64,000 nucleotides of DNA from Arthrobacter sp. MYb23 (GCF_002979775.1 NZ_PCPR01000002.1:62001-126000); one strand, 5' to 3'; numbered from the stretch's first letter, positions 36,301 through 45,749 are shown. Numbers and translations: made by a program. Notes: a model not told the origin generated them from the sequence alone.

Positions 36301-39300
36301 ATGTTCCGCTTGGCCAGACTGTCCCTGGGAAACCGGGCCCTGATCGCGCTGATCACCGTCTTTGCGGCGGTGTTCGGCGTGATCACTATGGGTTCACTCA
36401 AGCAGGAGCTCATTCCCTCCATCGAGTTCCCGCAGATCACCGTGGTGACCTCCATGCCGGGTGCTTCTCCGGAGGTCGTGGACAAGCAGTTGAGCCAGCC
36501 GCTCGAAACGGCCTTGAACAGCGTCGAGGGGCTTGAGTCCACCACATCAACGTCCCGCAACGGCGTTTCGCAGATCACCATGGTGTTCACGTATGGCTCC
36601 AACCTGGACCGGGCGCGCAACCAGATTGACCGGGCGATCTCGAACGCCAAGCGGGTGCTGCCGGCCGACGTCGAGCCCCAGTCCATCGCCGGCAACATCA
36701 GCGACTTCCCGATCGTTTATCTGGCGGTCTCCTCGGACAAACCGCTGAGCGAACTCAACGCTGACCTCCTGCGTCTCAGCGTTCCGCGTCTGCAGAAGAT
36801 CGACGGCGTTCGTGGCGCCGATGTGACCGGCGGTTCCAAGCAACACATCCTGATCCAGCCCCGCCCCGCGGATCTGGCAACAACAGGCGCCTCTGTCCAG
36901 TCCATCAGCGCTGCCCTGAAGAACAACGGCACGTTGGTTCCTGTGGGCACCATCGAGGATCAGGGCAAGACCCTGTCCCTGCAGCTCGGCAGCCCGGTGG
37001 ATTCGTTGGACATCATCAAGGGACTTCCCTTGGCCGGTGCTAAGAATGCCGCCACGATTGGGGCCGTTGCCGACGTCAGCATCGAGGACGACGCCGCCAC
37101 GTCCATCACGCGCACCAACGGTAAGCCCACGTTGGCCCTTTCTGTCACCAAAAAGCCGGAGGGCGATACGGTGGCAATTTCGCACGCCGTCAGGGACGCC
37201 GTCGGACCCATGGAAGAGGAACTCGGCAACAACGCGACCTTCACGCCGGTCTTCGACCAAGCTCCGTTCATTGAGAAGTCCATCAAGGACCTCACCACCG
37301 AAGGGCTCCTGGGCCTGGGCTTCGCAGTTGCTGTGATCCTGGTTTTCCTGATGTCCGTACGCTCCACACTGGTCACGGCCGTCTCCATCCCGCTGTCCCT
37401 GCTGATCACGTTCATCGGCATCTCCGCCACGGGTTATTCGCTGAACATCCTGACCTTGGGTGCCCTCACCATTGCGATCGGGCGCGTGGTTGACGATTCC
37501 ATCGTGGTGATCGAGAACATCAAGCGGCATCTGAGCTATGGCGAACACAAGCTGACGGCCATCCTGACCTCCATCAGGGAAGTTGCCGGGGCCATCACGG
37601 CTTCCACCTTGACCACTGTGGCCGTGTTCCTCCCCATCGCTTTCGTGGGCGACCTCGCTGGTGAGCTGTTCCGGCCCTTCGCGTTGACCGTGACCATCGC
37701 GCTGTTGTCATCACTGCTCGTTTCCCTGACAATCGTCCCGGTCCTGGCTTACTGGTTCCTCTCCTCACCCGGAAAGGGCGCTGAGGCACAGGCATCCGCC
37801 AAGGAAGCTGCAGAGAAGGCCCGGGAGGCCGAACAACGGAGTCGTCTTCAGCGCGGCTACCTTCCGATTCTTGCCAAGACCCAGAAGCATCCGGTCATCA
37901 CCCTGTCAGCTGCAGCATTGATTCTGGTGGCCACCATTGCCGTCTCGCCTCTTCTGGCCACTGACCTTTTGGGCCGCTCCGGGGAGAACAGCATGACGGT
38001 GCGCCAAGTCCTTCCGGCCGGCACCAGCCTGCAGGCCACCAGCGATGAAGCCTCCAAGGTTGAGGAATCCCTCAAGGGCATTGGGGGCATCAAAGATGTG
38101 CAGGTCACTTCCGGTAATGCCCAGACCGGCTTTGCTGCCCTCACCTCCACCGGTTCGTCAAACTCGACGTTCACCATTGTCACCGATGAGAAAGTGAACC
38201 AAAGCAAACTCCAGGATGAGGTCCGCGCCAAGCTTGAAGGGGCTGCCGGGAAGGTGACGGTGGGATCGCAGCAGGGCGGATTCGGCACGTCCTCAACGGT
38301 GGACATCACCATCAGGGCCGCGAACTCCGCTGATCTGCAGACGGCAAGCGATGCCATGGTGAAGGCCATGGAAGGCGTTCCCGGCAGCACGGAAGTCGCC
38401 ACCAACCTTGCCTCCAAGCAATCGGTGGTCCAGGTCCGCGTTGACCGCGCCAAGGCAGTGGCGGCAGGCCTGACCGAAGAGCAAGTAGGAGCCTTCCTTG
38501 CCTCCACGGTCAGCCCCGTTCCAGCCGGTACCGTCCGGATTGAGACCAACGACTACCCTGTACAGATCGGCGAGGGCACCCGCTTTACCAGCATCGCCGC
38601 CGTACGTGCGCTCCAGCTCCCCACAGCCCGCGGTGGAGTCGCACTGGAGTCGATTGCCGCCGTCGAGCAGGTTGACACCCCGGTGTCCATCACCAGCAGC
38701 AATGGGCAGCGTACGGCAAGGGTGACCGTAACGCCTTCCGGATCGAATCTGGGCAGCGTCAGCGCCGCGGTGCAGGAGCGGCTGGCTGGAGTGGAATTGC
38801 CCGCGGGGGTGACCGCCACCATCGGAGGTGCCACTACTCAGCAGGCCGAATCTTTCCGGCAACTTGGCCTGGCTCTGCTGGCAGCAGTGGCGATCGTCTA
38901 TGTGATCATGGTGGCCGCCTTCAAGTCACTCATTCAGCCGCTTATCCTGTTGGTCTCTGTACCGTTCGCGGCTACGGGCGCGGTGGGTCTGCTGCTGGTG
39001 ACCGGCGTTCCTTTGGGACTGCCGTCGCTGATCGGCATGTTGATGCTGGTGGGAATCGTGGTCACCAACGCCATTGTGCTGATCGACCTCATTAATCAAT
39101 ACCGCAAACCACATGACGGCAGTCCAGGCATGAACGTTGCCGACGCCATCACCCACGGTGCCCGCCAGCGGCTCCGTCCCATCCTCATGACGGCCCTGGC
39201 CACGGTGTTCGCCCTGACTCCCATGGCATTGGGCCTCACAGGTGGCGGCGGGTTCATTTCCCAACCTTTGGCAATTGTGGTGATCGGTGGTCTGGTTTCG

Positions 39301-39525
39301 TCCACCGCGCTGACGTTGGTCCTGGTTCCGGTTCTCTACAAACTTGTGGAGGGCCGCCGGGAGAAGAAGGATCTGCTGAAGGCGCTTCAGGACAAGCCTG
39401 CGGCTTCTCCGGGTGATGGACCTGGCGGCAGCGGCAGTTCCGGATCAGGCGAATTCCAAGACTGGACCACTGGCATGATTCCCCGCGTTACGGGCCGCCG
39501 GGCCGCCCATAATCCCGCAGAATAG
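36301..39525 (+). CDS. RND-superfamily efflux permease (AcrB/HAE1-like)
   Basis: 1074 residues. The layout is one membrane helix (about 12-32), a periplasm-type loop of about 300 residues, five helices including GRVVDDSIVVIENIKRHL near 397-414 (with the paired Asp of the proton relay), a second long loop (about 545-850), and five or six C-terminal helices. LISQPLAIVVIGGLVSS-like sequence is near 980. The extracytoplasmic domains contain AcrB porter-type motifs such as GASPEVVDKQLSQPLE. No membrane fusion protein or outer membrane channel gene is adjacent, as expected in a monoderm. The exported compound is unknown. The C-terminal tail is Gly/Ser-rich. Confidence 0.93.
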   Translation: MFRLARLSLGNRALIALITVFAAVFGVITMGSLKQELIPSIEFPQITVVTSMPGASPEVVDKQLSQPLETALNSVEGLESTTSTSRNGVSQITMVFTYGSNLDRARNQIDRAISNAKRVLPADVEPQSIAGNISDFPIVYLAVSSDKPLSELNADLLRLSVPRLQKIDGVRGADVTGGSKQHILIQPRPADLATTGASVQSISAALKNNGTLVPVGTIEDQGKTLSLQLGSPVDSLDIIKGLPLAGAKNAATIGAVADVSIEDDAATSITRTNGKPTLALSVTKKPEGDTVAISHAVRDAVGPMEEELGNNATFTPVFDQAPFIEKSIKDLTTEGLLGLGFAVAVILVFLMSVRSTLVTAVSIPLSLLITFIGISATGYSLNILTLGALTIAIGRVVDDSIVVIENIKRHLSYGEHKLTAILTSIREVAGAITASTLTTVAVFLPIAFVGDLAGELFRPFALTVTIALLSSLLVSLTIVPVLAYWFLSSPGKGAEAQASAKEAAEKAREAEQRSRLQRGYLPILAKTQKHPVITLSAAALILVATIAVSPLLATDLLGRSGENSMTVRQVLPAGTSLQATSDEASKVEESLKGIGGIKDVQVTSGNAQTGFAALTSTGSSNSTFTIVTDEKVNQSKLQDEVRAKLEGAAGKVTVGSQQGGFGTSSTVDITIRAANSADLQTASDAMVKAMEGVPGSTEVATNLASKQSVVQVRVDRAKAVAAGLTEEQVGAFLASTVSPVPAGTVRIETNDYPVQIGEGTRFTSIAAVRALQLPTARGGVALESIAAVEQVDTPVSITSSNGQRTARVTVTPSGSNLGSVSAAVQERLAGVELPAGVTATIGGATTQQAESFRQLGLALLAAVAIVYVIMVAAFKSLIQPLILLVSVPFAATGAVGLLLVTGVPLGLPSLIGMLMLVGIVVTNAIVLIDLINQYRKPHDGSPGMNVADAITHGARQRLRPILMTALATVFALTPMALGLTGGGGFISQPLAIVVIGGLVSSTALTLVLVPVLYKLVEGRREKKDLLKALQDKPAASPGDGPGGSGSSGSGEFQDWTTGMIPRVTGRRAAHNPAE

Positions 39526-39554
39526 CGGGCTTCCCCACAGAGTCACCCTGATGT

Positions 39555-39588
39555 ACAGGCCCGGGAACAATTCCCGGGCCTGTTCTGT
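39555..39588 (+). terminator. Terminator after the RND gene
   Basis: 13-bp perfect stem ACAGGCCCGGGAA (39555-39567) with TTCCCGGGCCTGT (39571-39583), 3-nt loop, followed by TCTGTT. Confidence 0.85.
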
Positions 39589-39603
39589 TACAGACAGCGA
39601 TAC

Positions 39604-39632
39604 ATGCAAATGCATCTAGTTTGAGGTACACT
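39604..39632 (+). promoter_or_regulatory. Promoter and candidate MarR operator of the LLM-marR operon
   Basis: The dyad ATGCA-AA-TGCAT (39604-39615) overlaps the -35 position of a promoter whose -10 is TACACT (39627-39632). The MarR gene at the end of the two-gene unit is the obvious candidate ligand, giving autorepression. Confidence 0.45.
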
Positions 39633-39674
39633 GTTTACAGAGCCCGGGACCTCGGGCAGGGAGAAAGGCACACC

Positions 39675-40799
39675 ATGCAGATCGGCGTATTCAGCGTCAG
39701 CGACATCACCACTGACCCCACCACGGGCCGCACACCCACGGAAAACGAACGCATCAAGGCCTCCGTTGCCATCGCCAAGAAGGTCGAAGAAATCGGCATG
39801 GACGTGTATGCCCTCGGCGAGCACCACAACCGGCCCTTCTTCTCCTCCTCCCCCACCACCACTCTGGCCTACATTGCAGCCCAGACCGAGCGCATCACGT
39901 TGTCCACTGCCACCACCCTGATCACCACCAATGATCCGGTCAAGATCGCCGAAGACTTCGCCATGCTCCAGCACCTCTCGGATGGCCGCGTGGATCTGGT
40001 CCTCGGCCGTGGCAACACCGCACCGGTGTACCCCTGGTTCGGAAAGAACATCCAGGACGGCATCGAGCTCGCCATCGAGAACTACAGCCTCCTCCGCAAG
40101 CTATGGGATGAGGACACCGTCAACTGGTCCGGCAAGTTCCGTACGCCGCTGCAGAACTTCACCTCCACGCCGCGCCCGCTCGACGGCGTCGCCCCGTTCG
40201 TATGGCACGGCTCCATCCGCACGCCGCAGATCGCGGAAGTCGCCGCTTACTACGGCGACGGTTTCTTCGCCAACAACATCTTCTGGCCCAAGGAGCACTA
40301 CCAGCAGCTGATCGGCCTGTACCGGGAGCGCTACGCGCACTACGGGCACGGCACGGCAGACCAGGCAATAGTCGGCCTTGGCGGTCAGTTCTTCATGAGG
40401 AAGAACTCCCAGGATGCGGTGAAGGAATTCCGCCCGTACTTCGACAACGCACCCGTCTATGGACACGGACCGTCCTTGGAGGACTTCACCTCGCAGACTC
40501 CGCTGACCGTGGGCAGCCCGCAGGAAGTCATCGAGAAAACCCTGACATTCCGCGAGGCTTTCGGAGACTACCAGCGGCAGCTCTTCCTGATTGACCACGC
40601 CGGGCTGCCTCTGAAGACGGTCCTGGAGCAGTTGGACCTCTTCGGTGAAGAAGTCTTGCCGGTACTTCGCAAGGAATACGCCGCCATGAAGCCTGCGCAC
40701 GTGCCGGACGCACCGACGCACGCCTCACGCGTTGCTGCCGCCTTGGAAGCCAAGGTCAACGAATCCGCCACCGCTGGTGCTGCGGGGCAGGACGCCTGA
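39675..40799 (+). CDS. LLM class flavin-dependent oxidoreductase
   Basis: 374 residues from the ATG at 39675, with GGGAGAAAGG upstream. Bacterial luciferase-like TIM barrel: MDVYALGEHHNRPFFSSSP near 40-58, TTTLAYIAAQTERITLSTA near 59-77, RVDLVLGRGNTAPVYPWFG near 104, and the HGSIRTPQIAEVAAYYGDGFF region near 178. It probably uses reduced FMN for a monooxygenase or reductase reaction; the F420-using subgroup is not excluded. Its substrate is unknown. The stop overlaps the ATG of a MarR gene by one base, so the regulator is co-translated and probably senses the substrate of this enzyme. Confidence 0.9.
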   Translation: MQIGVFSVSDITTDPTTGRTPTENERIKASVAIAKKVEEIGMDVYALGEHHNRPFFSSSPTTTLAYIAAQTERITLSTATTLITTNDPVKIAEDFAMLQHLSDGRVDLVLGRGNTAPVYPWFGKNIQDGIELAIENYSLLRKLWDEDTVNWSGKFRTPLQNFTSTPRPLDGVAPFVWHGSIRTPQIAEVAAYYGDGFFANNIFWPKEHYQQLIGLYRERYAHYGHGTADQAIVGLGGQFFMRKNSQDAVKEFRPYFDNAPVYGHGPSLEDFTSQTPLTVGSPQEVIEKTLTFREAFGDYQRQLFLIDHAGLPLKTVLEQLDLFGEEVLPVLRKEYAAMKPAHVPDAPTHASRVAAALEAKVNESATAGAAGQDA

Positions 40800-41260
40800 T
40801 GTCCAGTCCCTCGGCGTCCTCCGCCGTTCGCCTCGCCGCCGAAACCTGGGAGTCACTGTTCCGCTCCCAGGTGGCGGTGATGCGGAAGCTTCAGTCGGGA
40901 CCGGCGTTCAAGACACTTCCTGTCAAGGAGTACGACGTCCTCTTTACACTGTCCAAATGCCCGTCTGGCCAGCTTCGCTTGAACGAGATCAATGACAAGG
41001 TGCTGCTGAGCCAGTCCAGCCTGAGTCGCCTGGTGGACCGTTTGGAGAAGCGCGGTTTGGTGGAACGAACAACAGCTCCCGACGACGGCCGCGGAATCCT
41101 GCTCTCCCTCACCGAAGCCGGCAGTGATCTCCAAAAAACCATCGGCCGCGAGCATGTGCGGGACATCGCCAATTTGGTGGCCCCTGCGCTCACGTCCGAG
41201 GAGCAGCAGGAGCTCCTGCGGCTGACGGAGAAACTCCGCGCTTCGGTCGCCGGATACTAG
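40799..41260 (+). CDS. MarR-family transcriptional regulator
   Basis: 153 residues. Winged helix at about 55-110: LNEINDKVLLSQSSLSRLVD, then RLEKRGLVERTTAPDDGRGI and the wing SLTEAG. Dimerisation helices are at both ends. The start overlaps the stop of the LLM oxidoreductase gene (TGATG), implying one operon. A likely operator is the ATGCA dyad upstream of that gene. The basic Arg/Lys distribution in the recognition helix is ordinary for the family. Confidence 0.9.
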   Translation: MSSPSASSAVRLAAETWESLFRSQVAVMRKLQSGPAFKTLPVKEYDVLFTLSKCPSGQLRLNEINDKVLLSQSSLSRLVDRLEKRGLVERTTAPDDGRGILLSLTEAGSDLQKTIGREHVRDIANLVAPALTSEEQQELLRLTEKLRASVAGY

Positions 41261-41272
41261 GAAATCCCCGTA

Positions 41273-42079
41273 CTAACGCAAGCTGATGAGCTCCCGGGGG
41301 TCCTCCACCGGGAGCTCTCCGTTAACCACCGCGCTGACCTTGAGAGTCTTCAGTGTCAAGCTGCCGCCCACGGTGGACAGGAACGCAGTATCCGAGGAGT
41401 CCCGGCCGGCAGTGATGCGGACCATGGACTCGCGGGGGGCGAGTCCGGTGGGGTCGATGATGTGCCAGGCGCCGTTGATGTGCGCCTCTGCAACGGCATG
41501 GAAATCCATGGGACTCAGCCCGGGGGCATACACTGCCGCCAGCCGCGCAGGAACATCCTTGGACCGCAAGAGGGCAATGGCAAGGTGGGCGAAGTCCCGG
41601 CACACACCTTTCCGGTGAAGCAGGGTTTCCACTGCGCCGTCAGTCCCCCGGGAGGACCCGCTGACGTAGCGCAGTTCCCCGTTGACCCAATTGCGGACTG
41701 CATGGAGCAGCTCGGCACCTTGGAGGCTTCCGAACTCCGCATAGGAGGTGGGAAGCAGCCTGTCCGACTCCGCGTACCGGCTGGGCCTGACGTACCTGAT
41801 CAGTTCCATCGGACTGGACGTGTCTGGCTCTCCAAAACCACGGACCGTTGCCCGGTAATCCACTGTCACCTCGCTCGGCTCCGTGAACTCCAGGTAGTGA
41901 AAGCGTCCACCATGGTGGTCGCTGAGTTCGGCAAAAGGAACCTCGGCACCGTCACTGGTGATGGTCAGATTTTCCACCACAGACTCGTAACCGCGATTCC
42001 TGGCCACGGCTATGGCCAAGGCCACCTTGGTGTTGGCTGCGGTCTTGAAAGCGAGCGAGGCAGCAACATTGCGTTCCAT
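41273..42079 (-). CDS. Transglutaminase-like cysteine peptidase-fold protein
   Basis: 268 residues from the ATG at 42079 (MERNVAAS), preceded by CGGAG on the minus strand. The N-terminal region (about 1-110) is the beta-rich domain found with bacterial transglutaminase cores. The catalytic triad is visible: Cys in LHRKGVCRDFAHLA near 157, His in GLSPMDFHAVAEAH near 187, Asp in AWHIIDPTGLAPR near 206. Members of this bacterial family are predicted proteases or amidases; the substrate is unknown. It is convergent with the MarR gene (12 bp gap). Confidence 0.87.
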   Translation of the reverse strand: MERNVAASLAFKTAANTKVALAIAVARNRGYESVVENLTITSDGAEVPFAELSDHHGGRFHYLEFTEPSEVTVDYRATVRGFGEPDTSSPMELIRYVRPSRYAESDRLLPTSYAEFGSLQGAELLHAVRNWVNGELRYVSGSSRGTDGAVETLLHRKGVCRDFAHLAIALLRSKDVPARLAAVYAPGLSPMDFHAVAEAHINGAWHIIDPTGLAPRESMVRITAGRDSSDTAFLSTVGGSLTLKTLKVSAVVNGELPVEDPRELISLR

Positions 42080-42149
42080 TGATCTCCGGGGTGGGTTGCG
42101 GCGGGCAGCCCCCATCGCCGCCGTGTGGTTGAATCAGCCAATCGCAGGG

Positions 42150-43034
42150 CTACAGATTGACCTTCAGAGACAGTAGCATCCGCTGGACATTCGCGAATTC
42201 AGAACCATGAACCGCATACTTCGCGGCCAGGTCCAAGGTATCGAAAGCCTTGGCCGGGGCCACCTTCTCATCGGCGGCAAAGGCATGGATCGCAGGGACA
42301 TCCCCAAAGGAGATATCGCCCTTTCCGGCGGGGCCCTGAACCCGGTTCCGCAGTTCACAGGACTGCCCGTCCACACCCGCCACCATGTTGGTGATGCCGT
42401 AGGAGCCGAAGAATTTATAGCCTTGGACCACGCGGAAAACCACCCGCGGATCAATGGTGTCCTGGCCATCCGAGTGCGGGAGGTCCAAGGGCACGCTGCT
42501 GATCACCACATAGGGGCGCGCCTGCCCGGCCGGGCAGGAAACAGGCGCCGCCGACGGCAAGCCGGTTTGGAGTGTGGCGATATACCGCCCCTCAGCGTCC
42601 TTGACCTCCACCTTCACAGCCTTGGCCAAAGCCCCTGCCTCCGGCGTCACCGATTGGGCTATCCACTCCTGCGGCAGCTCGAAACTGACGGTTTTGGCGG
42701 AGTCCGTGTACGTCTTCCAGGAAACCGCAGTCGCCACCGGGCCTGGCCCGGGGCTGGCCGAACTGCTGCCGCTGGTGCCCGGCGATTCGCCGGCGCCTGG
42801 TGTTTCGCCGGGTGCTGCGGACGGCGAGCCCGCTGCGGAGCCAGTTGCCGGCGTCGTGCTTTCCGGTGTTCCCGTTCCCGATTCCGAACTGTTGGGCTGG
42901 GAGCCGGCCGTAGGGGTGACTTGCGGTCCCTTGTATTCGGCGGAGCAGGCCGCGGTGCCGGCAAGGACGGTGACCGTCAGTGCCAGCGCGGTGAGCCGCA
43001 TGGGACAGCTGCTCAGGTTCAGGATGCCCTTCAT
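42150..43034 (-). CDS. Predicted lipoprotein of unknown function
   Basis: 294 residues if started at the ATG at 43034; a GTG/ATG pair two codons earlier also exists. A signal peptide (LTALALTVTVLAG) ends in lipobox AGTAAC near residue 30. A Gly/Ser/Pro/Thr-rich linker extends to about 92. The mature domain begins SWKTYTDSAKTVSFELPQEW and contains two Cys pairs likely to form disulfides (SCPAGQ near 165; SCELRN near 226). I do not recognise the family. It is divergent from the DUF1684 gene. Confidence 0.8.
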   Translation of the reverse strand: MKGILNLSSCPMRLTALALTVTVLAGTAACSAEYKGPQVTPTAGSQPNSSESGTGTPESTTPATGSAAGSPSAAPGETPGAGESPGTSGSSSASPGPGPVATAVSWKTYTDSAKTVSFELPQEWIAQSVTPEAGALAKAVKVEVKDAEGRYIATLQTGLPSAAPVSCPAGQARPYVVISSVPLDLPHSDGQDTIDPRVVFRVVQGYKFFGSYGITNMVAGVDGQSCELRNRVQGPAGKGDISFGDVPAIHAFAADEKVAPAKAFDTLDLAAKYAVHGSEFANVQRMLLSLKVNL

Positions 43035-43088
43035 CACCACAGCCTATCGGCGGCAGTCCCGCGACACGCACAGGACTAGGCTGAGGGT

Positions 43089-43757
43089 ATGGCTCCCGAT
43101 CAGCAGGACTATTTCGAGGACGACATCCCCACCATGCCAGCGGTTGATATTGCCGACTGGCGCTTGCGGACGTTCGCTCTCTACGACAAGGTGCGTCAAC
43201 TCGCAGCCACCAACCCGTTCGACGCCCATGTGTTCTGGCGGCAGGAACGGGACCTGATGTTCGCCACGCATCCCGCTTCAGCGCTGACCGCCGACATGAA
43301 GGCCTCATTTTCCGGGCTTCGAACTGCTGATTACGATCCCTCCTTCCGGAGGTACGCCGCGTTGTCGCCCGAAGGAAGCGGGCAGGAGATGAACGTCGAA
43401 ACGGGGACTGACGGCGTGGTGCCCTTCACCAGGATCGGCACCTTTGAGTTGCCCGGGCTGGGTTCGTTGGCTGCATGGCGGCTACGGAGTTACGGCGGCG
43501 GCATCTTTGTGCCTTTCCGGGACGCCACCGCCGGTAAGGACGGCGGAAGCTACGGAGCAGGCCGGTATCTGCTGGACACGGTCAAGGGCTCATTTCACGG
43601 CACGCGAGGGGCCGGTGCCGAACAAGAGTTCGTCCTGGACTTCAACTTTGCCTACAACCCGTCCTGCGCCTACAACGAAGCTTGGGCGTGCCCGCTGGCC
43701 GGACCAGCCAACCGTCTGACTGCCGAGGTTCCCGTGGGCGAACTCTACCTGGGCTAA
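43089..43757 (+). CDS. DUF1684 domain protein
   Basis: 222 residues. After a short acidic N terminus, WRLRTFALYDKVRQLA leads into FWRQERDLMFATHPASAL near 55, typical of DUF1684. The C-terminal signature DFNFAYNPSCAYNEAWACPLAGPANRL near 180-206 is strongly conserved in this family, whose biochemical role is unknown. It is probably cytoplasmic, with no signal peptide. Its last four bases overlap the end of the convergent transporter gene. Confidence 0.85.
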   Translation: MAPDQQDYFEDDIPTMPAVDIADWRLRTFALYDKVRQLAATNPFDAHVFWRQERDLMFATHPASALTADMKASFSGLRTADYDPSFRRYAALSPEGSGQEMNVETGTDGVVPFTRIGTFELPGLGSLAAWRLRSYGGGIFVPFRDATAGKDGGSYGAGRYLLDTVKGSFHGTRGAGAEQEFVLDFNFAYNPSCAYNEAWACPLAGPANRLTAEVPVGELYLG

Positions 43758-44950
43758 CCAAACACCCCACCGGGGCCAAAAGCCACGAGGGCTCCGATGG
43801 CCGCCGCTATTGTCAGCGGAGCCACTATCAGGCCAAAGACTGCGTATCCCTTCCACGTGATCAGCACGTTCATCCGCACCAACCTGTCATGCCACAACAG
43901 GGTGGCCAGTGAGGCCCACGGCGTAATCAACGGTCCGGCGTTCACTCCTACCAACAGTGCTGCCATTCGCTCCGGGCTTCCGGCCAGCGGCTCGGCCAGG
44001 AGGTAGGCCGGCAGGTTGTTGACGACGTTGGAGCCGAGTGCGCCCGTCATGGCCAACCTCAGCAGTTCAACAAACCCGTTTCCTTCACCGGCCACCTGTC
44101 CAAGCAGAAGTGAAGCACCAAGGTATTGGGTTGCCTCAACCACCAGAAAAAGACCACAGGTGAACAGCAACAGAGACCACGGAATCAGTGTCACCTTGAG
44201 TACCTTGGGGCGTCGGATGGCGAATGCGGCCGCCAGGATCACGGCTGCCGCGGTGGCAGGAATCCAAATTGCCGCGCCGGATACGAGTGCCGGGATAAGC
44301 AACACCAGGACAACCGCGCTGACCGCCAGCAGCACCTTGTCAGCTGCTGCCGTGGATGAGGCTGCTTGAGCCGGACGGGCGGAATCGAGGGCGTAGGTCT
44401 TGCGCAGTTCGCGCCGGAAGACAATGGCTATGAATGCCAAAGGCACCAGGATGGCGGCCAACGACGGCGCCCACATCAACTGAGCAAACTGTGCGGGACT
44501 GATGCCGCCAAGATTGTGTTGAGCCAAGAGGTTGGTCAGGTTGGAGATAGGAAGCAACAAGCTGGCCGTATTGGCCAGCCAGACAGTGGTCAAGGCGAAC
44601 GGCAGGACGGGGAGGCCCGCTTGGCGGGCGACCGTGACCACCACCGGGGTGAGGAGAACCGCCGTCGTATCCAGCGACAGGAAGATAGTGCTCAACGTGG
44701 CAAACAGGGCCAAAAGCAACCACAGCAGGACGCTGCGGCCACGCCCCCAACCGCGTACGTGCCGGGCAATCCACTGGAAAGCGCCGGCTTCACTGACGAG
44801 CTCAGTCACCACTGTCATGGCAACGACAAAGCCCAGGATGGGTGCCACCCGGTCCACGAGGACCGCCACTTCCTGCCAGGGCAGGACACCCGTGGCCACG
44901 GTGATCCCACCAGCCACAAGGAGGACCAACCCGATGATCGCCAGACGCAT
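43754..44950 (-). CDS. SLC13/ArsB-type transporter
   Basis: 397 residues from the ATG at 44950 (MRLAIIGLVLLVAGG); the longer frame includes the tandem repeat and is not coding. About 11 hydrophobic segments. SLDTTAVLLTPVVVTVARQAG near 107 and TGALGSNVVNNLPAYLLAEPL near 310 correspond to the two hairpin/unwound regions of the ion-transporter superfamily. Relatives carry arsenite, Na+/H+ or dicarboxylates. No arsR or arsC is adjacent, so arsenic resistance is not implied. The direct-repeat array at 44979-45046 lies upstream of the start. Confidence 0.85.
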   Translation of the reverse strand: MRLAIIGLVLLVAGGITVATGVLPWQEVAVLVDRVAPILGFVVAMTVVTELVSEAGAFQWIARHVRGWGRGRSVLLWLLLALFATLSTIFLSLDTTAVLLTPVVVTVARQAGLPVLPFALTTVWLANTASLLLPISNLTNLLAQHNLGGISPAQFAQLMWAPSLAAILVPLAFIAIVFRRELRKTYALDSARPAQAASSTAAADKVLLAVSAVVLVLLIPALVSGAAIWIPATAAAVILAAAFAIRRPKVLKVTLIPWSLLLFTCGLFLVVEATQYLGASLLLGQVAGEGNGFVELLRLAMTGALGSNVVNNLPAYLLAEPLAGSPERMAALLVGVNAGPLITPWASLATLLWHDRLVRMNVLITWKGYAVFGLIVAPLTIAAAIGALVAFGPGGVFG

Positions 44951-44978
44951 GGAACGGATTCTAAGCCCCGGCCCTGTG

Positions 44979-45046
44979 TTCTGCCTCCACGGTGGTTCTG
45001 CCTCCACGGTGGTTCTCACTCCACAGTGGTTCCGTCTCCACGGGGG
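44979..45046. repeat. Four 17-bp direct repeats
   Basis: TTCTGCCTCCACGGTGG occurs twice exactly (44979-44995, 44996-45012), then as TTCTCACTCCACAGTGG (45013-45029) and TTCCGTCTCCACGGGGG (45030-45046). Copies 1-3 contain the short dyad CCAC-N-GTGG. The array lies 29 bp upstream of the transporter start, between two divergent genes. Confidence 0.85.
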
Positions 45047-45119
45047 GGCAAACGAAGGCGTCACCATCCTGTAAGCAATGGAACCCCCGTGAGCCTGCTG
45101 CGAAGCCTAGCCTTGGATC

Positions 45120-45749
45120 ATGAATAAACCGCGGAGCGTCAACAGGCTGCGTAGTGTGAACCAACTGCGTGGCGTGATCCGGACCCATAAGACCCTTGCT
45201 GCAGTTGCGGGGGTGGTGGTCCTTTCCGTGGTGGTTGTGGGGGCCGCCCTGTTCCAGCCGTGGCGCATCTTTACCAGCAGCAGCGTTTACGAAGCCCTGC
45301 CGGCCGCGCCCGGTTCCGCGAGCGCACCGGCTCCCGCAACGCCGGCTCCCGCAACGCCCACAACGCCGCCTTCCGCAGCAGCAACTCCCCCACCAGCAGC
45401 TCCCGCGGCACCGGTGGTTCTCAGCTCGGGCGCCTTCCAATCCCAGGAGCATGAGACCACTGGAACTGCCCGGTTGGTGAAACTCCCTGATGGCAGCCAT
45501 CTGCTGCGGCTCGAGGATCTGGCCAGCAGTGACGGCCCGGACGTCAAAGTCTGGTTGAGCAGCCTGGAAGCCGGTGGCGACTGGTTCAAGTACCGGTCTG
45601 GCCGATACTTGGACCTCGGGGCTGTCAAAGCCACGCACGGCAATCACAACTACCCCCTCCCGGCTGGGACGGACATCTCCGGGCTGACATCCGTGGTGCT
45701 GTGGTGTGACCGCTTCAGCGTCGCCTTCGGATCCGCGCCTCTCAGCTGA
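45120..45749 (+). CDS. DM13-domain protein with N-terminal membrane anchor
   Basis: 209 residues. A basic N terminus and one membrane segment (about 26-48, AAVAGVVVLSVVVVGAALF) are followed by an Ala/Pro/Thr linker (about 62-95) and a DM13 domain (about 98-205). Landmarks are GAFQSQEHETTGTARLVKL, LRLEDLASSDGPDVKVWLS, YLDLGAVKATHGNHNYPLP and VVLWCDRFSVAFGSA. DM13 domains carry a conserved Cys (here in LWCDRF) and are proposed to take part in redox or electron transfer outside the cell. It is probably on the outer face of the membrane. Partners are not evident in this locus. Confidence 0.85.
   Translation: MNKPRSVNRLRSVNQLRGVIRTHKTLAAVAGVVVLSVVVVGAALFQPWRIFTSSSVYEALPAAPGSASAPAPATPAPATPTTPPSAAATPPPAAPAAPVVLSSGAFQSQEHETTGTARLVKLPDGSHLLRLEDLASSDGPDVKVWLSSLEAGGDWFKYRSGRYLDLGAVKATHGNHNYPLPAGTDISGLTSVVLWCDRFSVAFGSAPLS

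Noticed and set aside
43754..45046. Arsenite resistance operon
   Set aside because: The transporter is ArsB/SLC13-like, but no arsR, arsC or arsA is nearby.
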